Shown: positions 1-10,004 of the stretch, piece after piece | How the letters are laid out: every line of letters begins with the position of its first letter | Numbering within the stretch: the first letter of the stretch is position 1 | Assembly: GCF_029633865.1 (NCBI RefSeq) | Contig: NC_079223.1 | Span: forward strand, 8,556,236-8,620,235 | Direction of reading: 5' to 3' | DNA: 64,000 nt | Origin: Lampris incognitus | Taxonomy: Eukaryota > Chordata > Actinopteri > Lampriformes > Lampridae | Position numbers and translations under genes: made by a program | Notes under the pieces: generated by a model | What the model saw: the letters and a program-made list of their open reading frames with translations, nothing else | Told to the model about the DNA's origin: nothing | Databases searched by the model: none

Positions 1-133
1 CAAAGTGGCCCTCAAACATTGACTAAACATGGTCCAACCATATACTAGGTTTTGACCTTGTCTTTTTTTTTTTTTAATCAAAAGCATGGTTTGTATCTGT
101 GGTTTATAAAGCTTCTATTGTGATTCAACCCAG

Positions 134-1021
134 TCCCAGTAAACCAGGACCGCTTTAAGGCCGGTGGGTACTGTGACGTGTGCAAGTTGGCTGTCCGCTA
201 CGTTGTCGACATGCTGGAGGAGAATGCTACCCAGTCAGAGATCGAGGATGTCGTGAGGAAAGTGTGCAACTTCCTGCCCGAGTCTGTCCGCAGCGAGGTG
301 AGATGGGGCTTTTGGCTCGCTGTGTTTTCTCCTACCTTACTGGTGGAGCGTCTCGTCAGTCCATGTGTGACGGCGTTCTTTTGTCCACAGTGTGACCAGC
401 TGGTTGAACAGTACGAGCCGATACTTGTCCAGGTGCTTCTCCAGATGCTGGAGCCAGACTTCGTATGCATGGTGAGTGCTAAGTGCAGTCCAGTCATAAT
501 GCGATAACCTGTATTAAAATTAAACGGGAAAGACTTTCTTTTCACTATCGCTTTCTAAATTTATGTAAATTAACTATTTGGACAGGACATTTTGGTTTGC
601 AATGTTTTTTTTAAATCTGTAAGTGATGCTGGATTTTGTTTATCATTCTGGTGCAACAGAAAATAGGAGCATGCTCTGAAACTGTGCAAAGGCTCCTGGG
701 AACGGAGCAGTGCAGCTGGGGACCTGCGTTCTGGTGCAAGAACATGGAAACGGCCACTCGATGCAACGTGAGTAGTTCTGTCAAACTACAGCACGCAAGC
801 TCGTCTCCCCCCTGTGTTCAACGTTCTTAATAGCCACAGATGGATTATGCAAATGGGTTATGGTGGCATTGTAATGCGCTGCCTTCGTTGGAATGGAATG
901 GCAACGCAATCTTTGTGCAGTCTTATGGACAAGTTTGTCTCACGAGGCCCGTCTAAGTACTTGTTTTGTTTTGTTCCCCTCCCAGGCGGTGGCTCACTGC
1001 AAACGTCACGTGTGGGTATAG
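134..1021 (+). CDS. psap: prosaposin, C-terminal four exons (partial)
   Basis: Four exons: ~134-297, 391-471, 660-767 and 986-1021 (TAG stop at 1019-1021); the donors read GTGAGA, GTGAGT and GTGAGT and the acceptors end in CAG. The acceptor at 134 is the least certain; 148 or 160 are alternatives. The product is the precursor of the lysosomal sphingolipid activator proteins. Visible are saposin D, starting YCDVCKLAVRY, with paired cysteines and an N-glycosylation sequon (NAT), continuing through CDQLVEQYEPILVQVLLQML, then KIGAC and the C-terminal saposin-A-type domain with LLGTEQCSWGPAFWC and AVAHCKRHVW next to the stop. Exon phases join without a break. Saposin D acts in the lysosome on ceramide turnover, and the C-terminal domain is used in sorting (family knowledge). 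The rest of the gene, saposins A to C, lies left of the window. Downstream at 1022-1840 is its likely 3'UTR. Confidence 0.95.
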
Positions 1022-1845
1022 AAGAGGACGAAGAGGAGGGATGGAAAAGTCTGACCTGTAGGGAATTACAACAGAAATGACTGTAGTGCTGCTTCTCAGT
1101 TTTAATAAATTTGTCCTGTTTCCTTTTTAAAATGAAATCGACTTAACTTCAATTTGTTAAAGTGATTTTGATGCATATTTTGGAAGGCACTGCAGGGAAA
1201 GGAACTTGGGACTGTTTTTTTTTTTTTAGGGGGAACAATGTTAATTAAATATAAAGTGCTCGAAAACTGCTTGTTTTGGTTACCGCTTCACTTAGAAAAT
1301 AAGACTAAACTGTCATTGTAGGTCTTTGCAAATTTGCAGAAGTTGGGCTGTACTGACATTTTGTGTGTGTATGTGCAAGCACAATATTTCAGAAAACAAA
1401 AGGTAAGATGTGTGTATATAAACTGCTGTCTACCAGATGGGTCTCTATACCACAGATATGTGTGCTTCTCTTCTCCCTGTAAGAGTTCATGGCGAAAAAC
1501 TGCTTATTGTAAAAACCAGGCCAAGATGTGGTTTTAGCCGTCTCACCCTAGAACAAGTGAATTTATATTTTGTAGACAGCTTTGACTTCTACTCGTGTGT
1601 GCGTGTGTGTGTGCGTGTGTGTGTTCTAGGAAGTTGATATGGAAGTAAAGATGTGTCCCTAGCTTGTAACCCCTCTCCCGCTATCTTGTCATTTGCACTC
1701 TGCGACTCAGTTTGTACATTTCTAACATGACTCTAAGCAGCTTGTGTCCGGTCACAGTCTGCTTCATGTACTGAAACATTTGTCAGGTGATCTGCAAAAT
1801 TTTTAAAAGTTGAATTAAAATATCCAAATCCACTCCAGTGTTCTT
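1022..1845 (+). other. psap: psap 3'UTR (probable)
   Basis: A+T-rich non-coding sequence after the psap stop. There is an AATAAA at 1104-1109 and a later ATTAAA at 1814-1819, so a short and a long 3'UTR are both possible. A short TG/CG-rich run lies at 1596-1622. The right boundary is inferred from the SINE that starts near 1883. Confidence 0.6.
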
Positions 1846-1882
1846 CTGTGATTGACAGCTAAGATGACTTCAAATGGGGGGG

Positions 1883-1961
1883 GGCTACCAACACGGGGAT
1901 CGCCAGATCGAATCCCCGTGTTGCCTCCGGCTTGGTCGGGCGTCCCTACAGACACAATTGG

Positions 1962-2041
<80 letters not shown>

Positions 2042-2300
2042 AGGTCGCTGCACTAGCGCCTCCTCTGGTCGGTCGGGGCGCCTGTTCGGGGGGAGTAGCG
2101 TGATCCTCCCACGCGCTACGTCCCCCTGGTGAAACTCCTCACTGTCAGGTGAAAAGAAGCGGCTGGCGACTCCACATGTATCGGAGGAGGCACGTGGTAG
2201 TCCGGCTCGGCAGAGGGGGGGGTGGAGCAGTGACCGGGACGACTGGGAAGAGTGGGGTAATTGGCCAAGTACAATTGGGGAGAAAAGGGGGGTGGGGGGT
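1883..2300 (+). mobile_element. tRNA-derived SINE, family A, 5'-truncated
   Basis: This element occurs at least eleven times in the window. The 5' part is tRNA-like, with a B-box-like segment (here agatcgaatcccc, in better copies GGTTCGAATCCCC), followed by a conserved body containing 'cctacagacacaattggccg', 'actagcgcctcctctggtc', 'gtgaaaagaagcggctgg' and 'attggggagaaaagggg' at the 3' end. In this copy a (GT)n array has expanded inside the body. It lies just 3' of psap. I recognise it as a repeat by its multiple copies, not by a database name. Confidence 0.85.
1963..2039 (+). repeat. (GT)n microsatellite inside SINE
   Basis: About 38 uninterrupted GT units replacing the segment that in other copies of the SINE reads gtctgcgggtgggaagc. 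A second shorter (GT)n lies at 2359-2382. Confidence 0.95.
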
Positions 2301-2519
2301 CCTCACAAAAAAAGTTGACTTTGAATATCTGATTCACATTGTTGGACATATTACTCTTTTGTGTGTGTGTGTGTGTGTGTGTGTTTTTTAATAGATAAAT
2401 TCACAATCTAATACCCCTTTGACACTGACCCAGAATTCGAAGCTGCGATTTAAAAATGTATGACGTCGAAGGCACAAATAAAATCTCAAAAGCACCGAGC
2501 TGAACTGGTGGAAGGTGAT

Positions 2520-2960
2520 TTGACTTTCACGCTGTTTCCCGGGCGCGTTTTTTAACACGGGTGGTTTGAATGGCGACCGGAAGGTGGGCGTGGTTTTATG
2601 ACGTCATCGCGATTGGCTGCTGAAGTTCAGGGTGGTCGTGCGGGTGGGGCTGCACACTGGGGCTAAACCCGCTTGCCGTAGAAAAACGAGAAACTCACCA
2701 AGATGGATATCAATACGGCTGGCAAGATCGATAATGACGTCTCCGCAATACCAACTTCAACTCGAACTAGCAAGGGGGGGGGGTGGTGCGTCTTCGCTTT
2801 TATAGCGTCCCGCTAGGGACACGCCCACTATGCTAATGATAATTCGTGACGCGGCAAGTTACCGCGTTTTCGCCAACCGGAAATAGTTCACTCGGCCGCC
2901 GGTGATTTTTAGGGCCACCATTTGTCTCGTCGATCACACCCACGCTCCCTACATCGATTA
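2520..2960 (-). promoter_or_regulatory. CpG-rich segment with possible minus-strand promoter and first exon
   Basis: The segment is CpG-rich and has no recognisable open frame. On the minus strand a TATA-like CTATAAAA (2805-2798) is preceded by an octamer-like TTAGCATA and a GGGCGTG box and is followed about 100 nt later by a good splice donor (CTTG|GTGAGT, exon end at 2699). That is the layout of a TATA promoter with a short first exon, but I do not recognise a product and cannot see a second exon. The plus strand also has CRE-like TGACGTCA (2599-2606). It may be an unannotated non-coding transcript or chance. Confidence 0.25.
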
Positions 2961-2990
2961 ACAGCAGGAAAAGCCGGGTTTTGATGCAAG

Positions 2991-3363
2991 TCTAAACTAC
3001 TAATAAGACACGTTAGCCCATAGTTAACGGGTGTGACCCTTTAGCCGAGCGGTTAGTGATGCCGCCTTGTGGTGCAGTACACCCCGTATCGAATCCCGCA
3101 CCGGGCAAGAAAATAACCGGTTACATTGGTGGCAGCGGTGGGATCCGGAAGTGTGCAGATCCTCAGAAGTCTCTTCGGAGCGCGGGAAGAACAAACCGCG
3201 AGGGCGCGCTTCCGGGGAAGGTGACGACTGTAAACTACTAATAAGACACGTTAGCCCCTAGTTAACGGATCTGACCCTTTAGCCGAGCGGTTAGTGATGT
3301 CGCCTTGTGGTGCAGTACACCTCGTATCGAATCCCGCACCGGGCAAGAAAATAACCGGTTACA
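2991..3363 (+). mobile_element. TRIM-like LTR mini-retrotransposon with tRNA-like LTRs
   Basis: Two direct repeats of equal length (2991-3125 and 3229-3363, 135 bp each, nearly identical) begin T(G)TAAACTAC and end GGTTACA, giving TG...CA termini (the left copy has TC). The interior is only 103 bp and cannot code for a polymerase. Directly inside the left repeat, at 3127-3144, is TGGTGGCAGCGGTGGGAT, in the place of a primer binding site. It looks complementary to the 3' end plus CCA of a leucine tRNA. Each repeat also contains an A-box-like TAGCCGAGCGG and a B-box-like GTATCGAATCC, i.e. an internal pol III promoter layout. No clean target-site duplication is visible (caag / ctag). Confidence 0.7.
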
Positions 3364-3503
3364 CTAGTATCTCTTGAAGTAGTTTCCGTGTTCCTCGTTG
3401 CTCTCCGGTAAGACTGAAATGACAACAGGGTTTGCTTGATTCGTGGAAATCGAGTTAAAAGCCTCGGATTTATTTGCGTGGTACAGACGGACACGCGCTA
3501 GAG

Positions 3504-4191
3504 CAGTGGTTCTCAACCTTTTTGGGGTCCTGGACCCCCCCGCGTATTTTTGATCTACCCTGAGGACCCCTCCACCTGATCTTGGGGGAGGGGGGGAGTT
3601 GCAATTTGATAGAAACAGTAGAAACTGCATTTTAAATTGCATTATAGCATTTATTCACTCTTTGGGGCAAAAATAAGAGCTTTCAGTTGTAACTTAGATA
3701 TATGTAACAAAACAGAATTCTTATGCAGTAACTTTCAGATATATGTAACAAAACAGAATATGTATTCAGTAACTTTCAGATATATGTAACAAAACAGAAT
3801 ATGTATTCAGTAACTTTCAGATATATGTAACAAAACAGAATATGTATTCAGTAACTTTCAGATATATGTAACAAAACAGAATATGTATTCAGTAACTTTC
3901 AGATATATGTAACAACAGAATTTTTATGCAGTAACTTTTAACAATGCAAACGGGAGCGAGATCTCTTATTAAAATACAATAAATTACACTTGTGAAACAG
4001 ATGTAATTAGAGAAAAAAGTCCTGTTACCCTTTATAGTTTAGGTAGATAAAGGTTTGTCACATTTGAGTAAAATAATCCTATTTCTATAAATGTCATAGG
4101 ATCTTTTTTTTAGATATTTTATTTTCACTGACCCCTTGCAATTACACCACGGACCACTAGGGGTCCGCGGACCCCCGGTTGAGAAACACTG
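3504..4191. mobile_element. non-autonomous hAT-type DNA transposon
   Basis: A 688-bp element with terminal inverted repeats CAGTGGTTCTCAACC ... GGTTGAGAAACACTG flanked by a perfect 8-bp duplication CGCTAGAG (3496-3503 and 4192-4199). No transposase is present. An 8-bp duplication and CAGNG termini are typical of the hAT superfamily. The interior holds a 41-bp tandem array. Confidence 0.92.
3689..3940. repeat. 41-bp tandem repeat inside the hAT element
   Basis: About six head-to-tail copies of a 41-bp unit containing cagtaactttcagatatatg and taacaaaacagaat, with the middle copies nearly identical, which points to recent expansion after insertion or within the source element. Confidence 0.9.
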
Positions 4192-4380
4192 CGCTAGAGT
4201 GACCGGAACACACTCGACAGGAAAGCCTTCCTCTTTTCACATCCTGTGTCCCGTGACAGCTCGGCTCGTGTCCTTCCGGCGCCGTTGTGCAAAAAGCTCC
4301 GGCGTGTCGGTGGACGTCATGCAGCACAGCTGTGTCTTGTGACTGAAAAGCTGACGTGACGGAGCCACTACAGCCGACAC

Positions 4381-4716
4381 CAGTGGCGCCCCCCCCTCAT
4401 ACATTTTTTCATAGGGGGGGGCAAATGGGGCCCCTGAAAATCTTGGGGTGGCACACCAAAACCAAAAGCCAAGACTGAATTTCGGGAATTCTATGCTGCT
4501 GTTGTAGTATACTGTATAGGCTAGTGGAAAACTGTCAATATGAGAGTTAAGAAAAATATACATTATCGATTTAAATGAACAGCACCTAATGTAAGATATC
4601 AGATAGAAGCATATGATGCATAATCAGAAGCATATTCTGCATATGCAACTCGTGGCTGGGGGGGGGGCCAGGGATAGTATCAGGGTGGCCGTGGACACCC
4701 CTTGGGGGCGCCACTG
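4381..4716. mobile_element. non-autonomous hAT-type element
   Basis: A 336-bp element with ends CAGTGGCGCC ... GGCGCCACTG and flanking octamers gccgacac (4373-4380) and gctgacac (4717-4724), matching at 7 of 8 positions. It is rich in poly-C/poly-G runs near both ends. A second, right-truncated copy lies at 24872-25135. Confidence 0.85.
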
Positions 4717-4724
4717 GCTGACAC

Positions 4725-5376
4725 ACAAATCACTATCTTAGATGCAAATGAAAACTTTACAGCACGCCATTATTTATTATTTACTATTTGTCTTTTCGCA
4801 ATCAACGATTTGGTGCATAACCGCCACCAACTGGAATGGAGAGTGGACCAGAATTTCTATTTATTTAAAAGTAAACCCGCGTCTTCTCCATTAAACTAGT
4901 TATTTCGCAGGTTTCTCAGACGAACTAAAAGCCCCCCCGGCAGCTGCTGAACACCTTCTCCAGAAAACACCGGAGATGTCCTTGCTGCATCTATTCAGCT
5001 CTGTCGGTTCTCTCAGATTGGCTTTCTACTCCAGCAGTAGTCGTTTACCGTTGCCAAAAAGGCCAAAAGCCTCACCCGGTCCTCACCAAATTAAAACCCG
5101 TGCATGCTTTTTAACTTGACTTGTCCTCCTTAGCTTCCTGTCTCACACCATTCTCACAGTTTCTCTCCATTCTCTTAGCAGCTTCAGCATACGGCGGCCT
5201 TCTCTGCTCTCGTCTCACCTTCTCTTCCCTCCTTCATTCCTTCTGGACACGGCGGTGACCCCGAGTCCTGATGTCCCTTGCGGTGCAGGCACTTTGCTTG
5301 CGCTTTCTCCACTTTACAAATTTTGCACATCACCAACTACAGGACCCCCCCCCCCCCCCACACACACACACACACG
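4725..5376. other. no gene recognised
   Basis: A+T-rich and pyrimidine-rich DNA without a supported frame. A poly-C/CA tract lies at 5345-5374. The part next to 5377 may belong to the adjacent LINE fragment. Confidence 0.5.
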
Positions 5377-5525
5377 TAGAGATAGTTCAACTAGCTGAAG
5401 ACTTGAATGCGTTTTACTGCAGGTTTGCAGAGCCCACTTTCACACCCCGCACCCACTCCAACTCAGACATCGCACAACAGACCGCAACCACTGCCAACAC
5501 CCTTCCTCTCCCCCCTGAAGGCTCA
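5377..5525 (+). pseudogene. LINE fragment (short ORF2-like piece)
   Basis: The frame reads VQLAEDLNAFYCRFAEPTF..., which resembles the conserved 'LA(E/D)DLNxFxxRF' linker found in fish non-LTR retrotransposon ORF2 proteins. It is short, flanked by non-coding DNA, and certainly dead. Assigned by motif only. Confidence 0.5.
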
Positions 5526-6848
5526 CATTTTAAATTTGGTCAAAAAAAAATACATGACTACGTTATCTCTAGTATAAATTCCAGGTGGATGTGACAACAA
5601 CGTAAGCGTGGTTCACTTCCAGAGTGTTTCCCGTCGTCTCGTGGTCCGGGAAACGCAGGCGACGTCAGGATGACAGCATGACACCGTGTCTCGGGTCAGC
5701 TGTGGACGTGTCATCTGTCGTGCCTGCTGACTCTTGACTCTGCTGCCGACTCTGACGCCGCATCCTCTCCGTTTGAGGATGTCGCCAGTGTTGTGTTGGA
5801 CCACAGCTACCTGCCACAACTGGCTTTAGGGTGCCTAACCGAGAATGCTCTGGTTTAGTATATTGTGGGTTTTGTTGTCAGGCAGGCCATGAGGCAGCTT
5901 TCATGCGACGTATGCCATAACAGTTGGGTTTGTGAGGCTCTACCAGCACTATTTTGATATAGCTACCGCCTGCTAACCTCGAACAACAGCGGAGGCCTGG
6001 TGGTTCCAAGCATACATGGGTGCAGTCCAGGTGCTCGCTCAGCAGAGCACCGCGTCCGACGGGCCACAAGCACTTCATCTGCAGCGCATCGGTGCACCGT
6101 GTCTCTGCTCAACCGCCATGTTCTCTTTCTGCATCCATGCACCGCTGGAGCAAACTGTCTTGCATGTAGGAGTCCCCAGAGGATCGGTAGGCAGAGATGT
6201 CCGACCGGTGTTGCGAGACTATTATACACTAAACCAGGTCCTGGGATACCACCACGTATTGCTGGTTTTCTATTCGGCCAGGAAAATCATCACATTCACC
6301 TGTTGTACCAGGTGAATGTACAGGGAGGAGTACCAGGGAGGTTTTAAACCTGCAACAATCTGAGGACCAAGTTGAAAACCATTTTTTGACACTGATCCGG
6401 GGTTGTCGTTTTGTTTAGGAGAGGTTGGATCAGTCTTCTTACAATCAAAGAAAATGTGCCAATTGCCAGAGGACTATTGGTCATTTACCCCAAAAACCAG
6501 CGGGAAACTGTCAGACCTCTTTCATGATTTCTGCAGACACCACGTGAGAGACCTTGTCTGCTGACGGTGGGAGGGATCGCAGTTCCGGGTTGTTAAAAAT
6601 CCAAAGCATTTCCCTGTTTGTGGATAGGACCCAGTCAGTGTAACATTTAAAACACTGTTCACAAACTCTCTGTGGTGGATTCACTACCACACCTACAGCA
6701 GTTTGGTACCATGACGTATACCAATCCTGGAAGAATAAAAAACACTACTAACGCCCAACTATCATCTATTTATAGCCGTCCCCTGAAGTTTTGAGATCTT
6801 TCAAACTGTTATGAAATAATGTCTTCTTGCACGCTCAATAATCCAGCT
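5526..6848. other. no gene recognised
   Basis: No convincing exon, domain or repeat family seen. The segment 6230-6350 (ctggtcctgg... ttttctattcggccagg) weakly resembles 44230-44380 on the other strand and may be a diverged repeat. Confidence 0.4.
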
Positions 6849-6922
6849 AAGAAGGTTGAATCAGTTCATCTGGACACAACGTCGATGATACATTGTATCC
6901 AGATGAACTGATCAACCTTCTT
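6849..6922. repeat. 74-bp inverted repeat (hairpin)
   Basis: The left arm, aagaaggttgaatcagttca plus tctggacacaa (6849-6879), is mirrored by ttgtatccagatgaactgat plus caaccttctt (6893-6922), with only one or two mismatches and a 13-nt loop. The same core sequence, in one orientation only, occurs at 51083-51110, so the arm is part of a dispersed repeat that has been folded back here. Confidence 0.85.
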
Positions 6923-6930
6923 TGATGCAA

Positions 6931-7068
6931 TGTAACCGGTTATGTTCTTGCCCGGTGCGGGATTCGATACGGGTGTACTGCACCACAAGGCGACGTCACT
7001 AACCGCTCGGCTAAAGGGTCAGACCCGTTAGCTAACTAGGGGCTAACGTGTCTTATTAGTAGTTTACA
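6931..7068 (-). mobile_element. solo LTR-like copy of the tRNA-like TRIM family
   Basis: The reverse complement starts TGTAAACTACTAATAAG and ends ATAACCGGTTACA, collinear with the 135-bp terminal repeats at 2991-3363 and carrying the same A-box- and B-box-like segments. Only one repeat is present, as expected from recombination between two LTRs or from a SINE-like origin. Confidence 0.75.
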
Positions 7069-7084
7069 CTAACACATCTCCAAA

Positions 7085-7440
7085 CTACACAAACAAATCA
7101 CTGTCCACGGGAGCGAACGCCAGCCAGGACGACTACAAGAACTCCCGGTCTGCATGGGCTAGCAGTTAGCTTAGCCTGCCCCGCTTTCGCGTCCCGTCAC
7201 ACCGCCCTCGGTGTTTTCTCCTTGGGCGCAGCTCCAGGCAGGGGCCGTGGGCCCAAGCTCGCCCAGCCAGACACCCGCGACGCCATCAAAAACACCACAG
7301 TCAACGCCGGGCGAGGCCGCCGCCAGACCGCCTCGGGGTTATCGGAACCGCCGGTCTGCATGGCAGTTAGCTTAGCATCGTAGTTAGCTTAGCCTGCTTT
7401 AGAGCTCGGGATGATCTCCGCGAAGTCAATGGAGCGGGAC
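7085..7440 (-). repeat. copy of the 275-bp-unit repeat family C
   Basis: On the minus strand it reads through 'aagctaactgctagcccatg', 'cagaccgg', 'gtcatcctggctggcgttcg', matching the tandem array at 62345-63360 and the copy at 56160-56400. The order of segments is partly rearranged. No coding capacity is apparent. Confidence 0.7.
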
Positions 7441-7599
7441 GGATAAACCTTCATACCTATTGAGGACAGACATTGTCGTCATACAGGTTCTGGTTCCAGA
7501 ACCGAAAAGCGGATTATTACAAAAATCGGTGACGTAGGTTCACGCGAGCGTCTGCCTAACGCCGCAATAAAACCGGAACTTGCCCCTCGACGGAAGTAG

Positions 7600-7835
7600 T
7601 GCGTCACAAAATGGACGCCCAGGCAGCGATCGCTCATGGATGCACATTGTCCCTGGGCCCACGGGAGGCGGCAGACCAGGCTCTCCGGCACCGGCTCGCC
7701 CAACCGTCAAACGAAGACGACACTCAGACGTGGACAAAGACACCACATGGACGGCACTACTGGGTGAGGCCACTATACAAACGTGTATTGGCGCCGCCAT
7801 CTTCCCACACCGGAAGCGGAAGGTGTAGTTCACAC
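7600..7835 (-). repeat. second family C copy
   Basis: On the minus strand it contains the segment with ttccgcttccgg, tgggaagatgg, gtctttgtccac and gggcccaggga, in the same order as 62240-62440. It is a diverged copy of the unit that lies upstream of the tandem array near the right end of the window. Confidence 0.65.
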
Positions 7836-8484
7836 GCCTGACTTGTGCGTTCAGCGTCTCTTTCAGCGGCCTCACGGAACGACTGCAGTAGGGTTTCGTG
7901 GCGGGCTCGGAGGGTTCCGTTTAAAAGGGGACCATAGTACACTTTCACATTAGTCAACAGGAAGTCAGCTGCCACGGAATAGTTCCAAACACAAGCAGCC
8001 AGCTGGGCACATCACACACGACAACTTTGTGGTCAGATACCCCCCCCCATCCCCACCCCCCCACAGTGAAAACTGCTCGGTCAGGGTCTTAACATGTGAG
8101 GAGTGACGCACAGGAAAGGGAAATTTCGCTTCCCTTGGTTTTGGTGCTCAGTTCGCCGAACAACACAGGGGGGCCTTGCCGGGTCCTCCCAGAAAAGTGG
8201 AATCGGTTCATCTGGACTCGAGGTTTGGTGGGAGAAACCTTCATCCCTCACCTGAGTGAGTGCAGCAGCCTCAGCCGAGCACTTAGTTGGTTTGTCCATG
8301 AAGCTGGTAGATAGTTCGAAGGCCTGTTGAGCCCTTTTCCATCCACAGACAACTGAGTCCTTTCCATTTGGAGCCAGGTGGCAGCATGGGACCGAGGCTT
8401 ACCTTTTCTTTTCTTTTGTATAAGAAATAAAACTTGGAAAAGCCAGCAAAGCTGAGCAAGGTGTGGGTGCTTATGTGTTTATAC
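7836..8484. other. no gene recognised
   Basis: No supported frame. A poly-C-rich run lies at 8039-8063. The segment 8195-8260 shows a weak match to the 'tcatctgga' repeat core seen at 6849 and 51083. Confidence 0.4.
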
Positions 8485-8781
8485 TGTAGCGAGTTCGAGG
8501 GGGGGGGGCAGCTCGGGTACTGCCACAGCCGGGACGCGAACCCGTATCTCCTGCACCGCAGGCGACAATGTTAAACAGTCGACTAAAGGGTCCCACCCGT
8601 TAGCCAAGGGCTAAAGGGTCCCACCCGTTAGCCAAGGGCTAAAGGGTTCGACCCGTTAGCCAAGGACTAAAGGGTCCCACCCGTTAGCCAAGGGCTAAAG
8701 GGTGGGACCCTTTAGCCCTTGGCTAACGGGTCCCACCCGTTAGCCAAGGGCTAACGTGTCTACTTATCCTTGCACGTTACA
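8485..8781 (-). mobile_element. solo LTR-like element (related to the TRIM family) with internal 28-bp array
   Basis: The ends are TGTAGCGAGTTCG ... GCACGTTACA, flanked by the 4-bp duplication ATAC (8481-8484 and 8782-8785). On the minus strand it has the tRNA-like region with a B-box-like GGTTCGCGTCC. The segment upstream of the A-box position has expanded into about six copies of a ~28-bp unit containing TTAGCCCTTGGCTAACGGGT; the core TTAGCC CTT GGCTAA is itself an inverted repeat, and one unit is flipped relative to its neighbours. Confidence 0.75.
8581..8757. repeat. 28-bp tandem array with an inversion
   Basis: Units of the form ctaaagggtcccacccgtta / gccaaggg repeat head to tail; at 8693-8730 the orientation flips (gggtgggaccctttagccct), giving a perfect palindrome around 8700-8710. 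Confidence 0.85.
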
Positions 8782-8879
8782 ATACATGTGTATGTGTGAG
8801 GGGGTAGCTGGTCGTTAAAGCAAAGTAGATAGAAATGTAAATACGAAGGGAAGGGCGAAAGGTGAGAGTCGCTGCATTA

Positions 8880-9205
8880 AAAGCCCGGTGGGCCAGCGGT
8901 TAGCTCTGTTGCCTTGGGCGAGAAGGTCCTGGGTTCGAAGCCCAGGCCGTCCCAGGTCGTTTGTGTGTGGAGTTTGCATGTTCTCCCCCGTGTCTGCGTG
9001 GGTTTCCTCCAGTTTCCTCCCACCATCAAAAAGACATGCACGTTAGGGTTAAAACTCCTGTCTGTGCCCCTGAGCAAGGCAGTGGAAAGAAGAACTGGAG
9101 TTGGTGCCCGGGCGCTGCTGCTATCCAGTAGGGCGGGTTAAATGCAGAAAACACATTTTATTGTAACCTGTACAATGACAAAATAAAGTGGCTTTCTTTC
9201 TTTCT
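8880..9205 (+). mobile_element. tRNA-derived SINE, family B (DANA/Mermaid-like)
   Basis: The head is tRNA-like (A-box-like region 'ggccagcggttagctctg', B box GGTTCGAAGCC), followed by the body motif widespread in fish SINEs, 'gtttgcatgttctcccccgt', then 'gcgtgggtttcctcc' and 'aaaagacatgca'. It ends in 'acaataaagtggctttc'. The assignment to the DANA/Mermaid group is from memory of the body motif. Confidence 0.8.
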
Positions 9206-9792
9206 AAATATACGAGGTGTGTGGGATGAAATCACGTGGGACCTGCCAGTGGCAGATTTTTTTTTTATAATTATGGTGGTTTGTTAGCAGGATTATAGAG
9301 AGGGACGCTCCGGTGGCCCGTTGTGCTTCTTGGATTTATGCACTGGGTTTTATTGCTCTGTGTGTTTCTGGAAGAGGAGGAAGTTTCTTTGTTGGATGGT
9401 TTGGAGTCCGGACATGCTGTGGGTGTAGTGGGTGCTGATGCACAGCAGGAGTCTGTGTGCCATTGTTATCGCCTTGTTTTGGATGGTTTGTAAATCACTG
9501 AAACCGGGGATCTAACTGGGATTTCACATGCAAAATGACCGTGGCCGTTACTTAAGAGCATATGAGACCTGTGTTTGATCACAGGTTTCAGTCGTTATGC
9601 AACTGTGCTTTTTATAAGGTTGGGGATACTTGCAGTCAGCTGAGACTGACAAAGTCACTTAGACAGAGTGATGAAGATGATGAAGAGGATGTTTCTCCCT
9701 CTAAATCTTGTTTCCAGATTAACTTGATTCAACTTTCTGGGATTTTCTTACCAAGATTATTGTTACCGTTTCTTAACTACCAAGATACTCAT
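9206..9792. other. no gene recognised
   Basis: Unremarkable A+T-rich DNA; no exon or repeat family identified. Confidence 0.4.
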
Positions 9793-9913
9793 CCATCCAT
9801 CATCTGAACCACTTATCCTGCTCTCAGGGTCGCGGGATGCTGGAGCCTATCCCGGCCGTCATTGGGCGGCAGGTAGAGAGACACCCTGGACAGGTCGCCA
9901 GGCCATTACAGGG

Positions 9914-10004
<91 letters not shown>

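Noticed and set aside
3030-3120. Functional tRNA gene
   Set aside because: A and B boxes are present but the segment lies inside a repeated TG...CA element, and the acceptor stem does not pair convincingly.
2991-3363. Endogenous retrovirus
   Set aside because: Interior is 103 bp with no gag, pol or env sequence.
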